Positions 48,149-59,679 of a DNA stretch of 64,000 bases are shown here, piece by piece (the first letter of the stretch is position 1; the number at the start of each line of letters is the position of its first letter). The position numbers were made by a program, and so were the translations under genes. The DNA is taken from positions 38,242,521-38,306,520 of the forward strand of contig NC_132914.1 of NCBI RefSeq assembly GCF_047675955.1, given 5' to 3'. Source of the stretch: Chlorocebus sabaeus (Eukaryota; Chordata; Mammalia; Primates; Cercopithecidae). The notes beneath the pieces were generated by a model. That model was not told the DNA's origin. It searched no databases and saw nothing but the letters and a program-made list of their open reading frames with translations.

Positions 48149-48245
48149 GAGAGTCGTATTGTGGTATAACTGTTGCTGTATTTATTCAAATGGACAATTT
48201 GCAATAGATATTATACCCAGGACGACAGATAAATCAACACATAAG
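48149..48245 (+). other. Candidate exon, splice-bounded
   Basis: A 97-bp segment preceded by an acceptor-like 'acttgctttctgctgcag' (AG at 48147-48148, with a possible branch site 'ttttaac' just upstream) and followed by a full-consensus donor AAG|GTAAGT at 48246. One forward frame starting at 48150 is open for all 32 codons to the donor, but it has no ATG and an in-frame stop lies upstream at 48129-48131. A non-coding first exon, running from an upstream start site to 48245, is equally plausible. No known protein was recognised. Confidence 0.35.
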
Positions 48246-48251
48246 GTAAGT

Positions 48252-50640
48252 CCAAGGTTTTTTTTTTTTATAGGTTAGGTAATTGTAAACTACAATATGC
48301 TGAGTTAGGATAATGGTGATGCCATATTAGTAAGGTTGACTCAGACCTTAGTATTGCAACGCCAGCATCAGGACTCTCAATTGTTATGTTAAATGAGAGG
48401 TGACTTTCTATATTTGATAGTATTGGATCATAGGGTGTTTTATTTTGCATGCAAAAGCTTTTCAAGAATGTACTAGAGCTTGAATGTGTAGAAGACTGCA
48501 AACTGGGGAGGGGCAGCAGGAGAATGAGCTGAATTGATAAGTAGAAATTACCTCCTTGTGGAGAAGTTTTAGCACGGCTGTGGCATCGCGTTGGCTCAGA
48601 TTATTTCCTTAATGTCAACATTTTCAAATTCTAGTAAAAGATGTGGGTAGACACCAGAAATGCTCAATCCTTCTCCCAGAAGCAGAGGAGAGCACTGAGG
48701 TACTCAAACTCAAATACTGTGTTGCATACAAACTGAGCAGATGGAATTAAAACAATTTGGACTAGCATGTCCTTGAGGGAAGACCTTGCTGTCAAATAAA
48801 CCCATTTGACTTCTACCTGTGGTGGTTTGGTTTTGTTTTTTCCTCTTGTCAGGAATGCCTTACTCCAAAATGTATGGATAGATGACATGTTGTGAAATTT
48901 ACCCAAAAAAGAGTTTTTTCTTGGTGTTTTAAAAATTAACCTTACACAATTATAGGACCCACTACATAAGATCCAAGTAAAATTTACAAAAACTCTGTAA
49001 AACTGAAAAACACAGTACTATACGAGTATATTTGTCAGAAGTCTTTGTTAATTAAAGTTGCTTGCTTAAATATCATGGCAAATGATTAATTCCTGAACAT
49101 TTCTTTAGGATGAGAAAACAGAATTAATAAATATAAAGCAAGAGACACTAGATAAGTAAAATTTTTTAAGGATACTTTTCAACAGTGAATTTATATTACT
49201 AGTGAATATATATGCACACACACACGTACATATATACTATAATTCATAGTGTATAAAAATAATATATGCACTATACTATATAGGTGTATCTATTTCCTTG
49301 TGTATGTTTATTGATACTGTTTTCAAAAGCATGCTTGCTAAATCATCTATCAAGACCAATAATAGATAAAGACAAGTATTTTTGGGGGAAAACAAAGCAT
49401 CACTTTATTTTTTACAAAAATAAAGAAATTTGGAGCAATGATGATATTAAGAGCACAGGAAAACTACTTTTCAGCCATTTCACAGTGCATTTCAATTCTG
49501 CTACAATGTTGCTATATTATTTGGGTTTCCTGTTGCCCAGGCCTTGTGCACAGACCTCCCAGCATTACAGAACGGTTTAAATCTTCAAAACTGATCTAGT
49601 TTAGGTATAAGAGGAAACTCACACCTGAAGTTTTTCCTTAGGGAGGGGAATAAAGGAAGAAGAAATTACTACCTACATATCTTAGCGGTCTCTTGATGCT
49701 GAGTCATGGTGTTCAGTTCTGCTCAAATGCCTCCTGGCTGAGGTGGCTGATTAACAGCTAATAAAATGGAATCCAGAAGAAAATGAGAAAGAATGGAGGG
49801 GGGCAGAAACTTAAAGATATGTATTGCCTAATGACACACACTAAATTCTGAGTAATAAGTAGAATGGCAGTGCTACTTGTTGGATCTGGCTGAGTTGACA
49901 GTAGGAGAATAAAAGCTCCCGTGCTGGGTGACAAGATCATAGCAGTAGAATTAATGGCCTAACAAGGGGAGAGTGTATCAACAAAGGGATTCAAGAAGCA
50001 CTGCCCTTGTACTTATCTGAACCTCTCTGTCTTCTTTCTAGTCTCAACCCAAGCCATTAGTCAATCTCATTTAAAAGACATAATGTTCAGATAAACAGTA
50101 GTTTCCGGATCATGTAAGGGAAATCTGGAATAAGATGTGCTCAGTTCCTGCTTCCCACAGTGGTTATCATTAATTTTTATAGGCTGCCAATTGGGAGGAA
50201 CCAACAAAAAAGTTGATGAGAATTTTTAAATATCTTCTTTGATATATATGAGGCACCAAAATGAGTTTAGATAGTGATTGTTATGGCAGCATATAATTGT
50301 GTTAGATATAACTGGAAATGGAGACTGAATATATTACAAAAACATATATTAAAAAGGAAACAGGGCAAATGGAATTAGAGTAGTGAAACATCAAACATAA
50401 GATTTTCAAAGAAAAATGTACTTTAATTTTAGTTGATATACATTATTAGTGATTCTTAAAATCAATGTATAAAAAATTCTGAAGTAACAGAGTTACTAAT
50501 ATAAGGGTTTATAATTTCTTTAAAAATAAATTTTAAAAGTCACTTAGTAGAGTGAGAAATAATTGACAATATTTTAAAATAGAAAGCTGTAATATTTCTT
50601 ATAGGGAATAAATACTGATATAGCTAAAATAGATTTGTAC
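48252..50640. other. Unrecognised AT-rich DNA
   Basis: No nameable repeat or gene. A small TA/CA tract lies at about 49205-49285. The forward 98-residue frame at 49284-49580 looks random. Confidence 0.4.
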
Positions 50641-50662
50641 TTGTAATAAATTGAAGTAGAAA

Positions 50663-50692
50663 TCTCTCTCTATATATATAGAGGGAGAGAGT
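50663..50692. repeat. CT/TA/GA palindromic simple repeat
   Basis: 'ctctctctatatatatagag' and the following 'ggagagag' form a self-complementary block just before the larger AT-rich palindrome. Confidence 0.8.
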
Positions 50693-50752
50693 ATAGTATG
50701 TATATATTCTTTATCTATCTACCTCTCTATCTAGTTTTCTACTTAGTAACTA

Positions 50753-51152
50753 CCATAAGTGATCTGTAACTACCATAATCCTAAGTGGTAGTCACATATT
50801 ATATGAAATATATATATATTTCATGTATATATTTGAAGTATATATGAAATATATACTATATATGAAATATATATGAAATATATATACACTATATATGAAA
50901 TATATATACTATAAGTTAATATATAGTATATACTATATATACTATATATGCAAATATCTATACTATATAGTACATATATTTACAATATTACTATAAATAT
51001 ATAGTACATATATTTACTTATGTATATACATTTACATATATAAGTAAATATATACACACTTACATATATGTATAAAAGTATACATTTACATATATAAGTA
51101 AATGTATATACTATATTTACTTAGGATTGTGGTAGTTACAGATTACTTATGG
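50753..51152. repeat. Palindromic AT-rich repeat (PATRR-like)
   Basis: Outer arms 50753-50786 and 51119-51152 are 34 nt each and reverse complements with two mismatches; the left arm begins 'ccataagtgatctgtaacta'. The ~330-bp interior is almost wholly A and T and contains nested inverted repeats, for example 'catatatttacttatgtat' against 'atatataagtaaatatata', and repeats of 'acatttacatatataagt'. The arms contain G and C and are unlike a plain TA microsatellite. This is the architecture of the AT-rich palindromes known at recurrent translocation sites; no such role is shown here. Confidence 0.85.
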
Positions 51153-52136
51153 ATGATTAGGAGGCCTACAAGTATTCGAAGAGAGGTAATATACCCATTT
51201 TCAATAAAGCAAGCTCATATGAAAATTAAGTAAATCAGAGCTTATGCTTACACAACAAGAAAGTTTTCCATAGGGTGCTTCAGTAAACCGTCTCAATGAG
51301 TTGCAAGCTTTGTGAAATTCACAGAAAAGTTTTTCAAGTATGAATCTACCACAAAGAGTGATTGTTGGGGAGTATCTTCTTTTCTCTCCAATTCGAGAAA
51401 AATGATTAAATTGGTTTCCCCTCAAAAATTTTTCCCTGAGTAATTAGCATCTGAAACATCTGTCTTTCAGATTTGCTCTTAAGGGTTGACTCTGAGGAGT
51501 GCCTCGGTTTAATATAGCTTTATGGATACTTCACCAATTTATTCCCTCTTATTGTAAATACACCTTTTACTCCATTTTCATTGTTCATCAATCTCTTTCT
51601 TCTCACAAGGCAACTCAGTGCAATAAGGAAGCATTTATTAAGGATCTTCTTGTTTGATTTTGCTAGGTACTCTGGTTTTGCAGAAGCAAAAGAAGATGGG
51701 CCTGTGCTTTCAATGGGAACAAACAAGCCAAATGCAGGGGGGAAAAGGTACAGCATAGGGTCACCCAAAAATATTTGGTAAAACCTTTTTCTGTCATAGG
51801 GGAAATGAAGAATTATGCACAACATTTTTTAAATGGCACATGGAGGAAGAATATGCATAAAGGTACGGAGGCTAAAATTAATAATATATATTTTAATGTC
51901 AGTACTGAAACAGAGGGATTGGATGGGTGGTGTAGTTGGGAATAAACAAAGTGGGGGCAGGTTATTAGGAACTTAGCCACCAGAATAACATGTTTAGATT
52001 TGACTTAATAGGCAGTGAACACCCACAGACATTATTTAATCTCACTGGAGGCATTTAATGATAAAGAAATATCTGACTCCTGAATCAGATAAATTCTCAG
52101 CATTTCTTTTTAATAGCTGCTAATCCTAAATTAAAT
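51153..52136. other. Unrecognised; old-repeat-like in part
   Basis: 51590-52090 has the cadence of an ancient mammalian repeat ('aaggaagcatttattaagga'), possibly related to copies A/B, but I cannot align it with confidence. The reverse 101-residue frame at 51520-51825 has no recognised domain. Confidence 0.35.
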
Positions 52137-52521
52137 AGTCATGCGCCACATAAATACTTTTTGATTGCATATTTGACAGTGGCCCCATGAGATTATAATG
52201 GAGCAGAAAATTTCCTGTTGCCTAGTGATATGGTAGCCCTTGTAATGACATGGATCAACACATTACCTTTTTTCTATGTTTAGATATGTTTAGATACACA
52301 AATACTTACCATTGTGTTATACTTGCCTATAGGATTCAATACAGCAACATGCTGTTCATGTTTGCAGCTGAGGAACAATAGGCTATGCCATATAGCCTAC
52401 ATGTGTAGTAGGCTAGACCATCTAGGTTTGCATAAGTACACTTTGTGATGTTCCCACAGTCAAAATCACCTAACTGTGCATTTCTCAGAATGTATCCTCA
52501 TAGTTAAGTGATGCATAACTG
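52137..52521 (-). mobile_element. Small TIR DNA transposon (Tigger-type MITE?)
   Basis: A ~385-bp element with decayed terminal inverted repeats: 'agtcatgcgccacataa' at the left against 'ttaagtgatgcataact' at the right (13 of 17 after reverse complement). Flanking TA fits Tc1/mariner-type targeting. Internal text ('ctaggtttgcataagtacac', 'aacaataggctatgccatat') matches an abundant mammalian non-autonomous DNA transposon whose name I cannot give with certainty. Confidence 0.65.
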
Positions 52522-52947
52522 TATTGTATTAACCATGTCTTTTATTTTCTGTATTCTGATACTTTAGCTTTGCCGACCCTGGAAGGACTACCCTTCCTAG
52601 GTGTTAGTTGATTACCGGAGTTAGTATACAACTTGCCCCTGAGTACACTTTTCAAATGCAAACCAACAAATCCAGAGGCCCACCACTACAACCACCTTCC
52701 TTATCTGGGTTCTCACACTCTGGGCCAGTATCCACTTGGCTAATCACCTAGGGGACACGTACCAGACAAGTGACAAATGAAATTTTTCAAACTAGCTAAT
52801 CCTGAACACTGATCTGCTCCTGTTCATTCTGGTGAAAACCACACAGTTCCCCTGTCTCCCTCTGCGTCCTGACCAGCCTCAGTTCTTCTCCTCCATGTTG
52901 CTCCTCGTGGTGTGCTGTGCCCTTTGCTCTGGTGGTCTGTGGGTTTA
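52522..52947. other. Unrecognised, GC-richer DNA
   Basis: Locally rich in C and T with short exon-like stretches, but no splice-bounded open frame or repeat was recognised. Confidence 0.4.
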
Positions 52948-52952
52948 ACAAG

Positions 52953-52957
<5 letters not shown>

Positions 52958-52983
<26 letters not shown>

Positions 52984-53305
52984 GAGACCGAGTTTCATTC
53001 TGTCGCCCAGGCTGGAGTCCAATCATGCAATCTTGGCTCATTGCAACCTCCTGGAGTGCAATGGAGCGATCTCGGCTCACTGCAACCTCCGCCTCCCAAG
53101 TTCAAGCGATTCTCCTGCCTCAGCCTCCCGAGTAGCTGGGATTACAGGCATGCACCACCACATCTGGCTAGTTTTTGTATTTTTCAGTAGAGACGGGGTT
53201 TTACCATACTGGCCAGGTTGGACTCGAACTCCTGGCCTCAGGTGATCCGCCTGCCTTAGCCTCCCAAAGTGCTGAGATTACAGGCATGAGCCACAGGACT
53301 TGGCC
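52958..53305 (-). mobile_element. AluS, reverse, with internal 39-bp duplication
   Basis: A complete reverse Alu with a 26-bp T-run at its start and 'ggattacaggcatgagccac' at its end. A target-site duplication 'aacaagtgat'/'aacaagttat' flanks it (52948-52957 and 53306-53315, one mismatch). The segment 'ctggagt...caacctc' is present twice in tandem, at 53012-53050 and 53051-53089, with about 7 differences. Forward frames of 92 and 97 residues across it are Alu artefacts. Confidence 0.95.
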
Positions 53306-53315
53306 AACAAGTTAT

Positions 53316-55720
53316 CTTTACAATGACAGTTGTCTCCAGATCTGTTTTCCTTACCAAATCTAAATAATAAAACCTACATTAAAAATCTTCTAAATTTTAA
53401 TACAAACTAACATAAATAGAAATATTATATTCCCAGGACATGAAATAAATTAGCCAAGTCTTTTTCCTTAAAAAAAAAAAAAAATCATTACCTTTTTACT
53501 CAACTGTTATCTTATTTTGAATTTAAGGATAAATTCTGAGTGAATCTCTTATAAAAATAAGCTTAACTATTTTCCAAGTCGTGGTTGATAGAGAGAGAGT
53601 ATATATATCCTCTAGAAATATGAATGGGCAATTAGAAGTTTTCAGTCTTATGTATACATACTTATACATAAGTCTTACTTATACATAAGTCTAAAGTTTT
53701 AAATATTTTCCTGAGATTGTTTTAACTTGTAGTATGTCATATCTACTGCATGAAAACAAGCATTTACCTTGTCAAACAACTAAATCAATGCTGAGGGAAA
53801 ATGCTATCTTTATACTACTTGAATGTAGAAATTTTGAAACTGTAACTACCAAATGCTAGTGTTGTTTACATAATGTCTTTAATATCTGATGAGCAACTAC
53901 AGGACAGATCCTAACAAAAAGAAATTCTGCTACATTAAGTCACAAAATTGAATTGAACTCTCTTGAGAATAGTGTCCAAGGAGAGAATGTTAATCAGTGA
54001 ATGCAAAATTTTAGAACAATGAACCAAATGCAGTTAACCAGAAGACTAACAAGAATTGGACCACACAGAAAACCGTGCCCTGAAGAATATGTATCACAAG
54101 ATAGTATCTTTTGGTGGTGCACTCCATTATTTTAAAACACCATCACTGAAAGAAGAGAACAGTAAATGATTTCAAGGGGTTGAATAATTCAAATATTAAA
54201 TGCATGTTTGATTTTATGGCCGTTAACACCCTTTCACCCTTTCTACTCCTAGATTGCATTATAAGTTATTACTGCAATCGTAATAGCCCTTTGATAAATA
54301 AACTTTTGATAAACTCAAGTGGCAAATTGACGACAATTTAGGTTGGGAATAGGTTAGAAAAGATACTAGTCATGATAGCAGATGGAAGGGCAGCAAGGTA
54401 GGTGGCTGGGAGGGAATCTGGAGGCGGAGCTGTGCCAGAAAGAACATAGGAATTTAAACAGATGGAAGATGATATATCAGTTGGCAAGGAGAGCCGCTGA
54501 GTGACAAGCAGAAGAATCTATTGAAGAACTGGGTGGATAGGCAGCCAATAAGTGAATTAGATGAACCAGTAATAAAAGAAATAGATCAGTATGAGGGCAC
54601 CCAAGCTCCAGAACAAATAGACAAGAACAATAGAAAACAACTACAATTTGTCCCTTTGCTTGAAACTGAGGAAATGACTTTTACTATAATCTTTTAAAGT
54701 GCTTTGAAGTGATGATGAATAAATGATGATAAATAAGATGATGATCATCTTCCACAGAAGGAAAATTTTAGTATAAAATTTAAAGATTCTTACCACTAAA
54801 TAAATATATTCTATAAAATTATTATGAGCATACAATTTATTTTTTATGTCCTAGTTTTGGGTTTCCTATAAATTGAGTTCTGGCCCTGGCTTGGTTAACG
54901 TATGAGGCTATGGGGAGCTGGCTGGAAAATAATATTGATACACAGTAAAAGTGGAGAATAAGAACTTTAATTCCTTTCAAAAAAGAGAATTTACCAGACT
55001 ATGGCAAATGTGAATATGATATTATCTTTATAAAAATAACTTATGTTGTTTTTGCCCATTAAAAATGATAATAGCAGTGTCTCAATGAGGATAAAGAATA
55101 CCATTACAAGTCATTTGGTCTCTCTTCTGCCTTCAGACCTACCTACCCTTAAATCACCATATTCTTATGCAATTATTCATACTTGCAAGCACTTAGTATA
55201 ATTGTGTAGTGCAGTTATGCATTTTTAAATGACAGCTGTCATTGTGGGTTGATAGAAAGTACCATACCCAGGAATATTTGTAGGAAGGACTTGGCTTAAT
55301 ATGACCATTCTGATTGACCTTCAGATAATTACATGGTTTCTTAGCGGAAAAGATAATTTCAAGTTGCCACATTACAAGTTTAAAATTAACATTCTTTTTA
55401 TTCTTCCATCTAGCCTACAAACTTGTTTTTCTGCTACTGTTGACCATATTTCTCAGGCCAGTCTATTACTTTCTAGTTTACTAGCCAAAGCCCATATGCT
55501 ATGATGCCTGAAACTGTGTTGTTTTACTGCCAATATGATCATTTCTAAAATATCTGTATTCCAGTCAATCCCACACACAGAAGCAGGGATCATTTATCTC
55601 AAGGGTTGTCTGAGTTATATGAATATTCTTTTCAAGTGATTTTTTTTAGCTAGCACTTTAATCTCTTGCATTAAGCTTCTGAGCACAGGCTAGTAGCAGT
55701 GTCTTCTGAAATTCTAAGTG
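53316..55720. other. Unrecognised DNA
   Basis: About 2.4 kb with no nameable element. Short repeats of 'cttatacataag' occur near 53655-53685. 54350-54640 has an old-repeat cadence. ATGATG-type runs lie near 54705-54750. Confidence 0.4.
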
Positions 55721-55727
55721 CTATTTA

Positions 55728-55757
55728 CACACACACACACACGCACACACACACACA
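55728..55757. repeat. (CA)n microsatellite
   Basis: About 14 CA units with one CG interruption. Confidence 0.9.
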
Positions 55758-55894
55758 AGTTGGAGAAGTTTCCTAAAGAAACAGATGAGGCAAATTCTAC
55801 ATATATGCTGGGCACTAGGCCAGACATTGAGGGATACAAGGATAAATAAGATATGAACCTTTTCATCAGAGTTTATATTTTGGTGGGTGAACAG

Positions 55895-56095
55895 GTATAT
55901 ACACACACACACACACACATATATATGTATATGTATAAAAGTGTATATATACATATACAGGTATATACACATATATGATAATATATAATCATATATATGC
56001 ATATATAGTATATATATCATATATGTATATATGTCATATGTATATATTATAATACAATATAATATGTATACAGGTATATATATAATAAATCAGAT
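55895..56095. repeat. (CA)n then TA-rich alternating tract
   Basis: About 12 CA units followed by ~180 bp of TATATG/CATATA sequence with many small palindromes. The reverse 99-residue Tyr/Ile/Cys-rich frame is a product of this tract. Confidence 0.9.
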
Positions 56096-56302
56096 ATGGT
56101 ACACTTTAATATATGCAGTGATATTATTTTCATGTAATACATGTGTATATAATCCTCCATAATTATAAATCTCTTGAGGTTAGGGAACACACTAATTTAT
56201 TAATTAGTAAATATTTATTAAGCCTCTTTTATGTACAATGGTTATGCAAAGGGAAGATTTTTCCCTGTTGCCATGGGTAAAACAGTCTATTGAAAAAGAG
56301 AG

Positions 56303-57278
56303 AAACTACCATCAGAGTGAACAGGCAACCTACAGAATGGGAGAAAATTTTTGCAATCTACTCATCTGACAAAGGGCTAATATCCAGAACCTATAAAGAA
56401 CTCAATCAAATTTACAAGAAAAAAAAAAAACCATCAAAAAGTGTGCAAAGGATATGAACAGATACTTCTCAAAAGAAGACATTCATACAGCCAACAGACA
56501 CATGAAAAAATGCTCATCATCACTCTCCATCAGAGAAATGCAAATCAAAACCACAATGAGATACCATCTCACACCAGTTAGAATGGCAATCATTAAAAAA
56601 TCAGGAAACAACAGGTGCTGGAGAGGATGTGGAGAAATAGGAACACTTTTACACTGTTGGTGGGACTGTAAACTAGTTCAACCATTGTGGAAAACAGTGC
56701 AGCGATTCCTCAAGGATCTAGAACTAGAAATACCATTTGACCCAGCCATCCCATTACTGGGTATATACCCAAAGGATTATAAGTCATGCTGCTATAAAGA
56801 CACATGCACACGTATGTTTATTACGGCACTATTCACAATAGCAAAGACTTGGAATCAACCCAAATGTCCATCAGTGACAGATTGGATTAAGAAAATGTGG
56901 CACATATACACCATGGAATACTATGCAGCCATAAAAAAGGATGAGTTCGTGTCCTTTGTAGGGACGTGGATGCAGCTGCAAACCATCATTCTCAGCAAAC
57001 TATTGCAAGAACAGAAAACCAAATACTACATGTTCTCACTCATAGGTGGGAATTGAACAATGAGATCAACTTGGACACACGAAGGGGAGCATCACACACC
57101 GGGTCCTCTTGTGGGGAGGTGGCGGGGAGGGATTGCATTAGGATATATACCTAATGTAAATGACGAGTTAATGGGTGCAGCACACCAACATGGCACATGT
57201 ATACTTATGTAACAAATCTGCACGTTGTGCACATGTACCCTAGAACTTAAAGTATAAGAAAAAAAAAAAAAAAAAAAA
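56303..57278 (+). mobile_element. L1PA 3' end, 5'-truncated, forward
   Basis: About the last 960 bp of a relatively young primate LINE-1: ORF2 C-terminal region, 3' UTR ('gtaaatgacgagttaatggg', 'gcacatgtaccctagaactt') and a poly-A tail at about 57260-57278 followed by GAAA units. An A-run at about 56420-56431 breaks the reading frame near the 5' end of the fragment. Target-site duplications are blurred by the GA-rich flanks. Confidence 0.95.
56454..57056 (+). pseudogene. L1 ORF2 C-terminal fragment, 200 residues open
   Basis: An uninterrupted frame matching the C-terminal ~200 residues of L1 ORF2p, with the Cys-rich motif C55-x3-C59-x7-H67-x4-C72 and the usual end 'MFSLIGGN' before the stop. 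It lacks endonuclease and reverse transcriptase, so it has no retrotransposition activity. The open state reflects youth of the insertion, not a host gene. Confidence 0.9.
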
Positions 57279-57279
57279 A

Positions 57280-57897
57280 GGAAAGAGAAAGAGAAAGGAG
57301 CAAACTTTCTGTGAAATATAATGGTATACACTATGTACAATAAGTGCATATAAATTGGGCTCTAACCCAAATCAGGAGAGGACATCAATGAAGAAATCAA
57401 AGGATACACAGGATAGTTTTTAAACTATTTAAGTATTTGTACAATGGTTTATTCATTGTTGTTATAAAATAATTGTGTTGACTGTAAACTTTGGAGGTTC
57501 AGACTAAAAAAGATACATGTATTTAATGAACACAATTTGAAAGGAAGCCACTTATGTGTGTGGTGTTGAGATAATTATTTAAGTATTACCTCACTTAATC
57601 CTCTCCAGAAGACTGTGATATCCTCACTTTTAAGATGGACGTTACACTATTACTAAAGCGCTTTTGTTCAGGATTAGGATGTTCAAGTTTCTCTTTCATA
57701 TCACCATAATTTTGCTAAATTTTCTTGGCACTTTGCATAAACTTTTACAGTCAATGCATTTATATATTCAGTGATATTTTGGAACCCCTATATTCATTAG
57801 ATTGTTTATCTCCCTTTCCTTTTAACTAAAATGTATATAATGGGGCCAGTACAGAGTTGCATATTAATTTTTATTCAGGTGCTACTGATTAGGAGAT
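57280..57897. other. Unrecognised DNA with a possible MIR scrap
   Basis: 57555-57650 ('tacctcacttaatcctctcc') resembles a reverse MIR piece. Nothing else was recognised. Confidence 0.4.
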
Positions 57898-59450
57898 TGG
57901 CGGGGGGCCTCAAGATGGCGGACTAAAGCACTTCATGCCCACCTCCTCCACTTTAGAAACCAAAATAGTGTATAGACAGTCACATATTGAATACATTATC
58001 TGAGAGAGAGTGGTGGAATTCAACAGGGAAGTGACAGAAAACATCAAAAGCAGGAAGGAGAAGGGAGAGAGAGACAGTCTGCCTGCCCAGAATCAGCTGG
58101 AAGCTGGAAGTGACTTCCCAGCCCAGGGAGTAGGTGAGCAAGAGACATCCAATGGCCCACATCTCTATTATGGAATTATGCAGTCCTGGCTATAGGAGAA
58201 CCCTTTATTCTTCTCAACCCCTGAAACTATCATAGGGAGCTGCCAATAGACTGTGGGAAGGAACTGCTCCAGGGAGGGAGCTTGCACTGGGTCCCACACC
58301 CTTTCTGAGACCTAAGTGGCTACAGCAATTTGCCATTTTTAAACCTAGCTTTTGACAGACTGCATGTTGTCCTGGGGTGCAGCAGCATTGAGTCTGAGGT
58401 GTTAGGGCAACTTGGACTGTCCCTGATGGGATTGAGGAGCAAGCCAAGAATGTTCCTGCAGCCAAGGCTAAGAAGCAAGTGAGGTGTAGGCTGTAGTGGC
58501 CAGTGCCAGGAAGCAAGCACTGCCAGGACAGAGACTGAGACACAAGCAGGATGCAAGTTGCCACTGAGACATAGATGCCAGCTGGGTGGACACTCCTGTA
58601 GCCAGGGCTAGGGCCTGAGCTAGGCTCAGGCTACCACTGCTAGTGGTGGAGTGTGGGATAGACCTGTGTCTTCTCCCAGCTGTAGCCACTGAGGATAACC
58701 CCACCCTCGCCAATGGCAGGGTCTCAGCATGGCTGCTACTGCCTCTCCCCAGAGCATTCCACCTGGTACCTGAGGATTACCCTACCCCACCCACAATGGT
58801 TGGTGCTTGCTCTCACCATTCGGGTTACTGAGCAAAAGGCCACCCAGTGCGGCATTGCACTTGCAAGACAGAACACGTAGCCTGTGGCCTTGGGGATGGC
58901 CCAACCCAATTTACCACTCTGGAACCTGAGCACTCCTACTAGCGACCTGAGGTTGGCTTTAAACTCCCAGCTACTACTACTTCAGCTGGAACTTATCTGC
59001 AAGTGCCATCTGTGAGCCTGGAAATGGGCCTGCCCGGCCCATTGCTGCTAACACCAACATCAATGCACACCAACTGAGACCCAAAGAATTGTTCTGCCAT
59101 TGCTATTGCCATCCTCCATGCTGCACCAGCTGCCCAGTGCCCACTTACCTGACTACCCACTTGGTCCACTGCTGCCACTACTGGAATCTGAGCAAGACAT
59201 CTGGAGGTTCAAGAATCAGCCTGCCAGTAACTGCAAACAAAGATACCTGTGTATACCACCCAGTGGAACAAAGATAGGCAAGCTTAGCCCACTGCTGCCA
59301 GCACTGTGGCCTGAACACTGGCCTGCCTGATATCCTAGTGCCCAGCATAACTTCACCACAGCCTCCACTAATAACCACACCCTAATCCACCAAAAAATGA
59401 CAGGCATCACTAATGCTGTATGTAGCAAAAGAAATTATACAGAGACACAC
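57898..59450 (+). promoter_or_regulatory. L1M 5' UTR
   Basis: GC-richer, CpG-depleted sequence after the L1 start. In a live element this region drives transcription. Frames on both strands here (for example reverse 58214-58564, 116 residues) are UTR artefacts. Confidence 0.65.
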
Positions 59451-59679
59451 TTAGAATCAAAGTCAAAGTACCCTACCCGAACAACACCATAGAAATATCT
59501 TTAGGAAAAGTTATCCCCTACAAAAGTAAATTCAAAAATAGGAAGAAGCAACAGTTACACCATATGTGCCAATATCAATGCAAGGACACATGAAGCATGA
59601 AAAAGCAAGGAAATATGACACTGCCAGAGGAACAGCATAATTCTTTAGTAATAGATCTTAATCAAAACAAAATTCACTA

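Noticed and set aside
50640..51152. Reading the AT-rich palindrome as an ordinary TA microsatellite
   Set aside because: The outer arms are non-repetitive, contain G and C, and match as reverse complements over 34 nt, which slippage of TA units does not produce.
52912..53245. Forward 92- and 97-residue frames
   Set aside because: Standard frames across a reverse Alu, starting in its T-run (poly-Phe).
56454..57056. 200-residue frame as a host zinc-knuckle gene
   Set aside because: The sequence is the L1 ORF2 C-terminus, with the L1 3' UTR and poly-A tail directly downstream.
58214..59428. Cluster of frames on both strands suggesting a GC-rich gene
   Set aside because: This is the 5' UTR of an old L1M; the element start is at 57898 and ORF1/ORF2 follow in order.
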